Shown here piece after piece: positions 1 through 9,311 of a stretch of DNA of 64,000 bases (positions within the stretch are counted from its first letter, which is position 1; each line of letters opens with the position of its first letter). The position numbers were made by a program, and so were the translations under genes. The notes under the pieces are model-generated. The model was not told the origin of the DNA and ran no database searches. It was given only the letters and a program-made list of their open reading frames with translations. This stretch comes from Clostridiales bacterium. GTDB lineage: Bacteria > Bacillota > Clostridia > Lachnospirales > Lachnospiraceae. The stretch spans positions 1-64,000 of the forward strand of contig JAJBVE010000068.1 of assembly GCA_020859995.1 (NCBI GenBank), given 5' to 3'.

Positions 1-273
1 TTGTGGGAAAATACAAGTATTTTTATTGCGAAAAGTTTTTATTCTTTAGCGCTGTCGTGAAAAAAACTCGATATTCATTGATTTTTTTCGCTGAATCTAC
101 TATACTCTTTGAGAGGCACTCCACCGCGAAGCAATTTCGCCAGAGGCTCCTGTCTGCTCTCGCCGGGCAAAAGATTCCTCGAGCGCGGGCGAGGTGCTTT
201 TCTATATTTGTCAGGAAACTGCTTTACCAATAGTCAAAGACAGACCATCCTGCCATAGAAGGGAGGTGTACCT

Positions 274-837
274 ATGCCAGCGTTACAACCGCAATTAAAA
301 AACATGACCCTTGAAGAATATGAGGCACTGCCAGAAGATAGCCGAGTCGAAATCTTTGACGGAATCCCTTACAGCATGGCAGGACCAGCAGACGACCACC
401 AGACCATCTCCACGGAACTGGTCACCACATTAAATAACTATATCAAAAGTAAAAAAGGAACTTGCAGAGTCTATCACGCCCCATTTGACGTGAAGCTCTC
501 TGACATACCTCTTACAATTGTGCAGCCTGATATCATGGTCATCTGTGACAGAAGTAAGCTGGACGGAAAACGATGTAATGGAGCACCGGATTTTATTGTT
601 GAGATTGTCTCTCCGGGTAATCCATCCGATGATTATATCCGCAAAGCTTACTACTACAAAAAATATGGAGTGCGAGAATACTGGATTGTAGATCCCAGAC
701 GAAAAATCGTTACAGTCAGCCTCTTTGAAAAAGATATAGTGAATGTGCAATACTCTTTCGACTCTATCATCAAGGTTGGCATATTTGAGGACTTGTTCCT
801 GAATTTTTCAGATATCGCAAGCCTTCTTATTACATGA
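274..837 (+). CDS. Uma2 family endonuclease (DUF820)
   Basis: MTLEEYEALPEDSRVEIFDGIPYSMAGP...VQPDIMVICD...GAPDFIVEIVSPGN...KKYGVREYWIVDP is the typical Uma2 PD-(D/E)XK pattern. Confidence 0.9.
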   Translation: MPALQPQLKNMTLEEYEALPEDSRVEIFDGIPYSMAGPADDHQTISTELVTTLNNYIKSKKGTCRVYHAPFDVKLSDIPLTIVQPDIMVICDRSKLDGKRCNGAPDFIVEIVSPGNPSDDYIRKAYYYKKYGVREYWIVDPRRKIVTVSLFEKDIVNVQYSFDSIIKVGIFEDLFLNFSDIASLLIT

Positions 838-1130
838 TTTGAATGGCTAAGCAGTATGATCATTGTATCATTCACAGCGCAGCCATGTAAAGCAACTGAT
901 CATCATAAACACCAACAGACAGCACCTTGACAATTAAAAACGGACACCCAACGATTCAATGATCCGGCAGATTTTCATCCGCCTGCGGCTTTTCTCCAGC
1001 AAAGGAATTTAAAGAAATTTCCCATCCGGACAAAAAACCGGGAAACGTACACTCAGCAGATCGATCAGGAATTGTGGCGTCCAATCCTATAAAAAAAGAA
1101 AGAGTGATAGAATTGAGCGGTTTATTTAAC

Positions 1131-1940
1131 ATGGAAAACCCCTTCTGGCAGGCCTTAGGCAAGCTCGCGGATCTGATGATCCTGAATCTGTGCTTCCTGC
1201 TCTGCTGCATTCCGGTCTTCACGATCGGAGCCGCATTGACCGGCCTGAATTATGTGACATTGAAAATGCACGATGGAGAGGAAGGCTACATCATCAAAAG
1301 CTTTTTCAGATCCTTCCGCCAGAATTTTAAACAGGCAACTGCCATGTGGCTGATCACGATTCTCGTCGCGGCAATTCTTGTCGGTGATCTCCTGATCCTG
1401 AGAGACATGACAGGTATGTTTTACACTGTACTGCGAGTGATCATCATCATCATCTGCATCGCCTGCGTCATGGTATTTCTTTATCAGTACGCAATCCTGG
1501 CACGTTTTGACAACACGATAAGGAATACCTTCCGGAACTCCTTCATCATGGCCATTGCGGATTTTCCGCGGACAATTGCCATGATCGCCATCGTAGCAGC
1601 TGCCATCGTTGTCACCTTTTTCAACAACACGACCCTGACCTGGGCAATCCTGGTCTGGATCCTTGGAGGATTTTCAATTATATCCTATTGCAACACGAGC
1701 TTCCTTTCCAAAATATTTCAAAAATATATGCCGAAGGAAGAAGGGAATGAGAATCCGGATTTCTGGGATGTAGACCAGACCATGGGCGTGACGCCGGAAG
1801 ATGCCGCAGCGGAAGCAGACGCAGCAGAAGCAGACACCACTGGCGGCAGAAACGCAGTAGAAGACAACACTTCGGAGGCTGCCCAAATCCCGGATCATGC
1901 CGGCAATACCAAAAAGGACACCGAAGACAGCACAGAATAG
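1131..1940 (+). CDS. YesL/DUF624 family membrane protein
   Basis: MENPFWQALGKLADLMILNLCFLLCCIPVFTIGAALTGLNYVTLKM is typical DUF624; acidic Ala-rich C-terminal tail. Start could also be 1074. Confidence 0.85.
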   Translation: MENPFWQALGKLADLMILNLCFLLCCIPVFTIGAALTGLNYVTLKMHDGEEGYIIKSFFRSFRQNFKQATAMWLITILVAAILVGDLLILRDMTGMFYTVLRVIIIIICIACVMVFLYQYAILARFDNTIRNTFRNSFIMAIADFPRTIAMIAIVAAAIVVTFFNNTTLTWAILVWILGGFSIISYCNTSFLSKIFQKYMPKEEGNENPDFWDVDQTMGVTPEDAAAEADAAEADTTGGRNAVEDNTSEAAQIPDHAGNTKKDTEDSTE

Positions 1941-1947
1941 CAAAAAA

Positions 1948-1975
1948 CGGAGCCATATCGGCTCCGCTTTTTCTT
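1948..1975 (+). terminator. rho-independent terminator after DUF624 gene
   Basis: CGGAGCC-atatc-GGCTCCG followed by CTTTTTCTTTT. Confidence 0.75.
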
Positions 1976-2032
1976 TTCATTTCAAATGTCTAAAAACATT
2001 TTTGTAAAATCTTGATATTCTTTATATTCGTC

Positions 2033-3028
2033 TTAGTTCCACACTGCTGAGTATACAGTAGCGATCTTTGTGATCTGCGCGGTCGTGATCTTGTTCAGCG
2101 CCGCCTCGATCGCTGCGTAAGTCTTAGGTCTCGAAGCCTTCAATGTCGCTGCGTCCAGTGTGTATTCCTTGAAGGACTCCGCGAAATACTCGGAACTGCT
2201 CTGTGTCACATAAGCTTTATTATACGAAGTAACCAGATCTTTTTCCTCATTGTAAACTGAGACGAAAGCAGAGGAAAGATCTACATTGCCGGCTACAAAC
2301 GCTACAAAGTGTCCTAACTCATGATATACTGTATCGTCTACCGTCTTCAACGTAATCGTCTGAGTCTTAGCGTCAAACAGTCCTGAATATGCAACGCCGG
2401 AGTTGATCACGAAACTGAATCCCAGCTGATTCCACGCTGTCACCACTCTGCTGTCCACCTTCGGTGCAAGCGCTTCGATCGTCTTAGCCGTTGTTGTGCT
2501 CGCGGTCGAGGCTGTGGAAGCTGTGGATGCGGTTGATGTGCTGTTGCTGCTTGTTGCCGTAGTCGTTGTTACGACTGTCTTTGTCACGGTTGTCTGTGTC
2601 GTGGTAGTCTTCTTATACTTCTTAGATCCCTTGGTGTACTTGCTTGTCGTCTGTGTCTTCACCTGCGTCTTGGTCGTGGTCTTCTTAGTGGTAGATGAAG
2701 TCTTCGAAGTAGAAGTCTTGGTCGTGGTCTTCGTCGTCGCCTTGCCGGTCGAGGAATAGGTCTTCGTCGCTTTCTTATTTGCCGTCGCGGTGGTCGTCTT
2801 CTTGGTTGTCTTGGTGGATGTTGTCACCTTTGTATCAGTAAGCGGTACCGTCTCCTCCGTAACCGTCACAACCTCTTCGGTGTCGATGTTCGTCACCAGT
2901 TCCGGTACGGAGGTTGCCTGATAATTTGCTGCCCAGATGCTCCCAACAGCGATCGTCGCAGCAAGTACAATGCCTGTCACTCTTACAGATGTCTTTTTGA
3001 AGAATTCCTTTACTTGCTCACTTTTCAT
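2033..3028 (-). CDS. Secreted zinc metalloprotease, PPEP / anthrax-lethal-factor-like (ATLF, M34-type) domain behind a Thr/Lys/Ser-rich stalk
   Basis: N-terminal signal/TM segment (VRVTGIVLAATIAVGSIWAANY), ~130-residue T/K/S low-complexity stalk, then VYHELGHFVAFVAG (HExxH) and SSSEYFAESFKEY (third-ligand region). Confidence 0.75.
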   Translation of the reverse strand: MKSEQVKEFFKKTSVRVTGIVLAATIAVGSIWAANYQATSVPELVTNIDTEEVVTVTEETVPLTDTKVTTSTKTTKKTTTATANKKATKTYSSTGKATTKTTTKTSTSKTSSTTKKTTTKTQVKTQTTSKYTKGSKKYKKTTTTQTTVTKTVVTTTTATSSNSTSTASTASTASTASTTTAKTIEALAPKVDSRVVTAWNQLGFSFVINSGVAYSGLFDAKTQTITLKTVDDTVYHELGHFVAFVAGNVDLSSAFVSVYNEEKDLVTSYNKAYVTQSSSEYFAESFKEYTLDAATLKASRPKTYAAIEAALNKITTAQITKIATVYSAVWN

Positions 3029-3096
3029 ACAAAATCCCTCCTGTCTTTTCATTGCCCTTATTAATAAATATATTTGCCGAAAAAGTAATTATCGAA

Positions 3097-3131
3097 CAAA
3101 AAAACCGCCTGATTAATAACTAATCAGCGGT
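3097..3131 (-). terminator. Intrinsic terminator between c-di-GMP riboswitch and protease gene
   Basis: Minus strand ACCGCTGATTA-gtta-TTAATCAGGCGGTTTTTTTTG: strong stem plus T-run. Confidence 0.8.
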
Positions 3132-3269
3132 CGCCTGTAACATTTTATAAAGATACTTATCTAAAAGTGATATTCCAAATTGGAATATCCAGATGAATAT
3201 CTTTACTATGTACCATTTACCCTGTCTGCCTGAATCCCTGTCTGCTGTCCATTTTTCTACAAAGTAAAT

Positions 3270-3372
3270 GGAAATGCGGCAACCGGCTGTCATAGTCTTC
3301 TGTTGAATAATAGACCTTAGACCCTTGGCTTTGCGTCCCCGCCTTTCGACGAGTTTGCCTTTATCGAAATTA
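3270..3372 (-). ncRNA. Cyclic-di-GMP-I (GEMM-I) riboswitch aptamer
   Basis: Minus strand GGCAAACTCGTCGAAAGGCGGGGACGCAAAGCCAAGGGTCTAAGG...ATGACAGCCGGTTGCCGC matches the GEMM-I conserved core (GCAAAC, GAAAGG.GGGACGCAAAGCC, AGCCGGTTGCC). Confidence 0.93.
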
Positions 3373-3606
3373 TCCTTTTCTGTTGTCTTTACAATACTCC
3401 TATATTTTTCAATTGTCAACCACTTTTTTCCTGTTTTTTCAGGTTTTTTTCAGTTTCATTATTTCTGTTTAAGGCTTTTTCTTTTTCTGTTTCTTCTCCA
3501 GTGATTTCTCACGGGGGTTCTGTATTTTTTTGCAAATTTTTTCACCACTTTTCCCTTTTCTTTTTTTAATGATCTGTTATACTGTTCTATATCTGAGAAC
3601 ATTGAG

Positions 3607-4575
3607 GTGATTATTATATATAGGAAACAATGCATCCGCCCCCAGATGTTGCTGTTGTTCTGTGCGATATTTATCTGCGGACTGTTCTGCTCCGGATGCG
3701 GTGCAGGAGAATCCGGCGGTTCGGATGGCGACTCCTCTTCTTCGACTGCCATCCGCTACGAGGCAGGAAAAACTACCGTCCTGGTTCCCGAGTTCGAGAT
3801 GACAGATAGCTACAAGGATCTGCTGGACGTGGATTTTTCCCATATTGATCAGGGATATTTTACCTGTGTGCTGAAGGAAGATGACGCAAAGGTCAATCTA
3901 CAGATTTCCGGACCGGATGGCGTGAATTATAAATATTTTATTGAAACGGCGGACGAAATCACGGCTTTTCCGCTGACAGCGGGGGACGGCACGTATGCAG
4001 TCGTCGGCTATGAAAATATCGGTGACGACCAGTACACGGCTCTTTTTGCCTGTACACTGGACGTAGAGCTGGAAAATGAATTCCTGCCCTTCCTTTATCC
4101 AAACCAGTACGTGAATTTCACAGAAGACAGTGAGGCTGTCAAACTGGCCGCCGAGCTCACCGCGGACGCCGAGACGGATCTGGACGCGCTGAACGCTATT
4201 TATGACTATATCATCAACCATATTACCTACGATTATGAAAAGGCCGCGACGGTAGAGACCGGCTATCTTCCGGATATTGATGAGACACTTGCCACCGGTA
4301 CAGGCATCTGCTTTGATTACGCGTCCCTGACCTCCGCCATGCTGCGGTCAGTATCCATCCCGGCCAGGCTTGTGATCGGCTATGTGGAAGACGTGCGGCA
4401 TGCCTGGATTGACGTGTACATAGAGTCACGAGGCTGGGTGGAGAGCGCCATCCAGTTCAACGGAGAAAACTGGACTCTGCTGGATCCGACTCTTGGATCC
4501 TCCGGCAGCGACGAGGAGGCCGCTGCGGAGTATATGAGTGACAATGACAATTATACGGTACTGTATGTAAGATAA
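3607..4575 (+). CDS. Transglutaminase-like domain lipoprotein
   Basis: Lipobox-like LFCSGCG; transglutaminase core GTGICFDYASLTSAMLRSVSIPARLVIGY...HAWIDVYIESRGWV...LDPT. Confidence 0.88.
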   Translation: MIIIYRKQCIRPQMLLLFCAIFICGLFCSGCGAGESGGSDGDSSSSTAIRYEAGKTTVLVPEFEMTDSYKDLLDVDFSHIDQGYFTCVLKEDDAKVNLQISGPDGVNYKYFIETADEITAFPLTAGDGTYAVVGYENIGDDQYTALFACTLDVELENEFLPFLYPNQYVNFTEDSEAVKLAAELTADAETDLDALNAIYDYIINHITYDYEKAATVETGYLPDIDETLATGTGICFDYASLTSAMLRSVSIPARLVIGYVEDVRHAWIDVYIESRGWVESAIQFNGENWTLLDPTLGSSGSDEEAAAEYMSDNDNYTVLYVR

Positions 4576-4758
4576 CTCCTTCGCGACTGACCTTCTGTTT
4601 TGCAGCTTTGCGAGAGAAAAGACACCGATACGTTAGAATTCATGCAGCTGTGAAGGTGCCAAATAGTTACAAATTCGTAATAATAAAGCCGCGGCGAGTG
4701 CTTGTAAACCAACTTACTGCAAAGCGCCACGCAGCGATGATTTTAGAAAGGATTGTTT

Positions 4759-5799
4759 ATGAGACAGGTTTTAAATGATGGTGAGCTTGCCTTTTTGTCC
4801 GGGCAGCTCGCGATGATTCTGCACTCCGGCATTTCTACGCTGGAGGGTATCTCTATCTTAAAGGAAGATTCTCCTCCCGGCGAAGGTCAGGAGATTCTTG
4901 GAGAAGTCTATGATTCGCTTGAAGAGACCGGTGAATTTGCCGAATCTCTGCGCGGCACCGGCTGTTTCCCGGAATATTTTGTCCGAATGACCGAAATCGG
5001 TGAACGCTCAGGTGAACTTGAAGAAGTCATGCGCTCTCTTTCTTCCTATTATGACAGACAGCGTGCGCTGACCGGCAGTATCCGGGACGCGCTCACCTGG
5101 CCGCTGATTCTGCTGGCCATGCTGTTTGCGGTGCTGGCCGTCCTGATGACTCAGGTCATGCCCGTCTTTGAAGATGTCTTCGAGCAGCTCGGCATGGAAA
5201 TTTCAGGCGTCACATCGGTCGTTTTCCGAATCGGCAACGTGATGCAGCGTGCTTCGGCCGTCATTCTTATCCTGTTTGTCGCGGCCGTGGTTCTGGTACT
5301 GGTATCTCTCAAAACGTCAAAACTGCGCGTAAGGGTACTCGGTCTTCTGAACCATCTGCCTTTTATGCGGACAGTCAATGATCTGCTGACCTGCTCCCGT
5401 TTTTCTCATACCCTGTCCCTGGCTTTGCACAGCGGGCTGGATATGGGCGAGGGATTTTCTCTGGCAGCCGGTCTCACGGATGATCCGGAAGCGCAGCAAA
5501 GGCTGGAACTGGCCTCGCAGAAAATGGACGAGGGCCTGGACTTTGGCGAAGCACTGCATGATTCCGGCGTTTTCACAGGGCTGAACGCGCGCATGGTCTC
5601 TATCGGCTTCCGCACCGGTTCCGCTGAAACCGCTCTGGAAGAGGTTTCCGTGCGCTGTCAGGAGGATGCGGACGCCCGCATCCAGTCAGCCGTAGGGGCA
5701 CTCGAGCCAGCCATCACTGCCGTCCTCTCTATCCTGACCGGCCTGATCCTGGTCTCTGTCATGCTTCCCCTGTTGGGTGTCATGTCAAACATTGGGTAA
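4759..5799 (+). CDS. Type II secretion system F family / PilC-like inner-membrane protein
   Basis: Two GspF-type repeats with TM segments (FAESLRGTGCFPEYFVRMTEIGERSGELEEVM...; FGEALHDSGVFTGLNARMVSIGFRTGSAETALEEV). Confidence 0.9.
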   Translation: MRQVLNDGELAFLSGQLAMILHSGISTLEGISILKEDSPPGEGQEILGEVYDSLEETGEFAESLRGTGCFPEYFVRMTEIGERSGELEEVMRSLSSYYDRQRALTGSIRDALTWPLILLAMLFAVLAVLMTQVMPVFEDVFEQLGMEISGVTSVVFRIGNVMQRASAVILILFVAAVVLVLVSLKTSKLRVRVLGLLNHLPFMRTVNDLLTCSRFSHTLSLALHSGLDMGEGFSLAAGLTDDPEAQQRLELASQKMDEGLDFGEALHDSGVFTGLNARMVSIGFRTGSAETALEEVSVRCQEDADARIQSAVGALEPAITAVLSILTGLILVSVMLPLLGVMSNIG

Positions 5800-5882
5800 C
5801 CGTTTCGCGTTTCGCGCAGTCGGTCTGCAGCCTGCGGCTCGAAACACGCTACACAGCAGCAAAATGGTAACAGAGGTGTTCC

Positions 5883-6212
5883 ATGAATCGTTTTGTGAAA
5901 GAAAAAAAATCCCATTCCCTGCTCCGCCAGATCCTGACAACCGCCATGATCTTCGTTTGCGCGGCGTTTCTTTTGATATACGGAGCCGGACAGCTCAGCC
6001 AGACAGCGACTACTGAGCAGGCCAAAAGCCTGCAGACTGCCATCACGCGCAGCGCGGTGCAGTGCTACGCGACGGAAGGTGCTTATCCGGAGAGTCTGGA
6101 TTATCTGCGCGAGCATTATGGCATCAGCTGGGATTCTGATAAATATGTCGTAGATTATGAGATACTGGGGGCGAATCTGATGCCATCTGTTACGGTCATA
6201 CCATTGACGTAG
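5883..6212 (+). CDS. Small pilin-like membrane-anchored protein
   Basis: N-terminal TM helix followed by AVQCYATEGAYPESLDYLREHYGI, typical of Lachnospiraceae pseudopilin neighbours; directly follows the PilC-like gene. Confidence 0.6.
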   Translation: MNRFVKEKKSHSLLRQILTTAMIFVCAAFLLIYGAGQLSQTATTEQAKSLQTAITRSAVQCYATEGAYPESLDYLREHYGISWDSDKYVVDYEILGANLMPSVTVIPLT

Positions 6213-6382
6213 GCTTGCGAACTGCTTCCCCCGCAGCCCCATATAAATCGTCCTAATCGTCCTTCTCTGACAGAGGTCAGAAATAACCTTCTATCTTTAT
6301 GTGAGTGAATCAGTATCAGGACGCATTCATGAGCGGTGAATTTCCAAAATCTCCTGAGTATTTTAAGATTTGAGGTGTAACT

Positions 6383-6868
6383 ATGTACCGCAAAAAACAG
6401 CACAGTACCGATTTTCTGTTTACCTTTCTTCTGCTGATCACCTTCGCGCTGTTTGCGCTGATCCTGGCGGGCACCGGTGCGCTGGTCTATCAGAACAGCG
6501 TGTCCAGCCTGGAGGAAAATTATACCTCGCGCACCGCAGTTGCCTATGTCGCGGAAAAAGTACGCCAGTATGATTCAGAAGGACTGATCTCTTTTTCGTC
6601 CGTAGAAGGGATTCCGGCGCTCGCCTTGCGTTCTGACGACAGCGCCAAAACAGCAACCTGCACTTATATATACTACTATGACGGCTCACTCTGCGAACTT
6701 TTCGTGCGCGAAGAAACTACGCCGACCGCGTCCATGGGGACCGCGCTGGTCGAGCTTTCTGATTTCACAATTGAGCAGGATGAGAGCCTGCTGCGCGTAA
6801 CCGCCGTCAGCGCAGACGGCGAAGAGCTTTCCATGCTGATCCATGCGGTGGGAAGCCTGTCCTCATGA
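6383..6868 (+). CDS. DUF4860-like membrane-anchored pilus-locus protein
   Basis: Single N-terminal TM plus ~120 aa extracellular domain; position in pilus cluster. Confidence 0.6.
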   Translation: MYRKKQHSTDFLFTFLLLITFALFALILAGTGALVYQNSVSSLEENYTSRTAVAYVAEKVRQYDSEGLISFSSVEGIPALALRSDDSAKTATCTYIYYYDGSLCELFVREETTPTASMGTALVELSDFTIEQDESLLRVTAVSADGEELSMLIHAVGSLSS

Positions 6869-6879
6869 CCACCGTCTGG

Positions 6880-7590
6880 TCATAAAGCTCCATACGTCTG
6901 CAGCGTATAAACTTTTTCAAGCATTTTCTCAAACCGGATCTGACAGTCCCCTTGGAAAATCTGTACCGGAATCGGCTGATTCATTCCATATATGGCTGGA
7001 CGGCTTTTGTGTTCAAAATCATAAACTACAACTCTTTCCTGTCTGAAATCGATCATCCAGTATTCTCGTACCCCTGCTTTCCTGTACTTTTCCAGTTTTA
7101 TGGTTTCATCCTTCCTTTTCGTAGAAGGAGAGAGAACCTCCATCACCAGATCCGGCGCGCCATAAATACATCGTTTCTTCAGCTTATTCGTATCGCAGAG
7201 AACCACTACATCTGGCTGCACCATCGTCCGCTCATCACAGTCCAGCTGCACATCCACCGGAGACATAAATGGCAGGCAGGAGCCGCCATGCGAATCGATA
7301 AATTCATTCAACTGCACGAATAGATGTGCTGCAACCGTCTGATGCCCAAATCCGGGCGCCGCCATGTCATAGATCACTCCGTCGATCAGCTCCACCCTCT
7401 GTTCATCTGGAAGCGCATAGTAATCATCTATCGTGTAGTCCCCCTGCCGTCTGCATGCGTACTGTACTGCCGAATCATGAAGCTGGTCGTCTTCCGTCCG
7501 GTAGTTCTTCTGTTCCTCGTATAGCTTCGTTTTCTCTTCGGTACCATTTGACTTTCCACATTTTCTCACTGAACACTGTCTCCTTTCCAC
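6880..7590 (-). CDS. Uma2 family endonuclease (second copy); start may be internal
   Basis: YTIDDYYALPDEQRVELIDGVIYDMAAPG...VQPDVVVLCD...GAPDLVMEVLSPST...KYRKAGVREYWMIDF. Confidence 0.9.
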   Translation of the reverse strand: MERRQCSVRKCGKSNGTEEKTKLYEEQKNYRTEDDQLHDSAVQYACRRQGDYTIDDYYALPDEQRVELIDGVIYDMAAPGFGHQTVAAHLFVQLNEFIDSHGGSCLPFMSPVDVQLDCDERTMVQPDVVVLCDTNKLKKRCIYGAPDLVMEVLSPSTKRKDETIKLEKYRKAGVREYWMIDFRQERVVVYDFEHKSRPAIYGMNQPIPVQIFQGDCQIRFEKMLEKVYTLQTYGAL

Positions 7591-7739
7591 AGTTCACAAA
7601 AACAATTTGATTCTCAGCGAGAATATCACATAATCATTATTAAATCAATACTATTTATGTAGTTTATTTTATTTTAATATATTTCTTCTTTATCTTCTCT
7701 TTTATTAATACACGTTTTTATGCATTTCACAACATCCCC

Positions 7740-9311
7740 TCACGCCAGCAGATTCCGCACCCCCTGCGCGTCGAATACAACGGAGGGCACATGATTCACC
7801 TCGATCTGATAGAGCGCGTTGGCGGCAATGTGCTCCGCTGCCTGCTCCAGGTCGCGGATGCCGGTCGTATTGGCGTATTTTTCAATCACAGCGTCGACTG
7901 CTGCCGGAGGCAGGATGCACTCGTCCTCACGGATGCTCATACGCCGCAAGACCTTGGGCAGCGCAAATTGTGAAAAGATGATTTTTTTCTCCTCCGGTGT
8001 ATAATCCGGGAGCTCGATAACAGCGAAACGGGACATCAGCGGCGCGCTGATCTGGCTTAAATCATTTGCGGTCGCGATCGGATAGACGCCGACCGTCGGC
8101 ACCATACATTCGATATAGTTATCCGTAAAGCCCAGATTGTCCAAAAGTGTCAGCAGCACATCCGCCGGATTGCCATTGCCCTTTCCGGCTGCTGCCTTGT
8201 CCAGCTCGTTGATGATAAAGACCAGATTCGACTCGCCGGCCGCGGAAAATGCTTCCATAATAATACCCGGCTTCGCGTTGGAATAAATGCGGGAGCTGCC
8301 GGTGAGCTGCTCCGGATCGTTGATCGAGCTCATGTCCAGTGTCGTCCACGGCAGCTTCAGGATACGCGCCACTGCATAGGCAATCTGTGATTTTCCCGTA
8401 CCGGCCGGACCCACGAGCAGCATCCCGTAGGCCGGAAGGGTATGGGTGCGGTTGATCTGGATAATGGTCTCAATAATTCTCTGTTTTACCCGCTCCATCC
8501 CATAAAGCTCCTCATCGAGGATCCTTCTGGCCTCCTGCGGGTCGATCGACTCAAAATAATTGCTCTTCCAATGGATGTTCAGCATGATGGAAAGCGCCCT
8601 CTGCGCGTGCCGCCGTTCCTCCGCAGTCACCTCATGAGAACGCGCCACCGCCAGATTCCGCCGCGCCCACAGCCGGATATTGTCCGGCAGCGTCCTTCCG
8701 GCGCAGTTCAGAAAATCCGTGATGCTCTGCAGACTGGTCAGCTTCATCTCATCGCCGGTCTCTTCCTGCTCATCTTCCTCCAGTTCCTTCCCGGGAGCGT
8801 CGCTCGCGAGCAGCCGCTCAATCATAAACTGGAGAAATCCATCCTCTGCGGAAAGCTTCGTCGCGCCGCCGTACGCAATCTCCCGGATGCGGTAAACCGC
8901 ATATCCGTCCTCGCGGTTGGCTCCGGAGAGGCGCACCCGGATATGGCTTTCCCCCAGCCAGCGCAGCAGGCTGACAAAGCGTGCGTCAATCTGCAGAATA
9001 TCCGCAGACTCAGTGCCGCCCTCCTCATCAAATTCAAACGCCGTCCGCTGATCCGGCTTCGAAAAAATACCGTTCGAGTGGTGCTTCCACTGTCTCCGGC
9101 TATTGTCCAGGACCAGAATCGGCCGCTCAGCCGAAGCCGACGGCGCATTCGAACGAAAAATTGTATAAGTACTCTCCGCAGCCTGCTCCCGCTTCTGCGG
9201 GGCGCTGCTGAAATCAAAAACTGGCATGTCTGTCCGCCTCCCTGTCACCTGCGCACCTTTTTCGCTCCGACCGGTGCCTGCGTCCTCGATTTTCTGAGAA
9301 AATCGGGACAT
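7740..9311 (-). CDS. Lon-like AAA+ ATPase lacking a protease domain (start uncertain: 9227, 9311 or 9419)
   Basis: LDEELYGMERVKQRIIETIIQ...LLVGPAGTGKSQIA...NPADVLLTLLDN...IATANDLSQISAPLMSRF...TGIRDLEQ; ends after the AAA lid. Confidence 0.8.
   Translation of the reverse strand: MSRFSQKIEDAGTGRSEKGAQVTGRRTDMPVFDFSSAPQKREQAAESTYTIFRSNAPSASAERPILVLDNSRRQWKHHSNGIFSKPDQRTAFEFDEEGGTESADILQIDARFVSLLRWLGESHIRVRLSGANREDGYAVYRIREIAYGGATKLSAEDGFLQFMIERLLASDAPGKELEEDEQEETGDEMKLTSLQSITDFLNCAGRTLPDNIRLWARRNLAVARSHEVTAEERRHAQRALSIMLNIHWKSNYFESIDPQEARRILDEELYGMERVKQRIIETIIQINRTHTLPAYGMLLVGPAGTGKSQIAYAVARILKLPWTTLDMSSINDPEQLTGSSRIYSNAKPGIIMEAFSAAGESNLVFIINELDKAAAGKGNGNPADVLLTLLDNLGFTDNYIECMVPTVGVYPIATANDLSQISAPLMSRFAVIELPDYTPEEKKIIFSQFALPKVLRRMSIREDECILPPAAVDAVIEKYANTTGIRDLEQAAEHIAANALYQIEVNHVPSVVFDAQGVRNLLA

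Noticed and set aside
2496-2759. ORF on + strand (Val-rich 87 aa)
   Set aside because: Antisense of the Thr/Lys low-complexity stalk of the metalloprotease; compositional artefact.
3120-3419. 99-aa minus ORF upstream of the protease
   Set aside because: Coincides with the c-di-GMP riboswitch and terminator; the RNA explanation is better.
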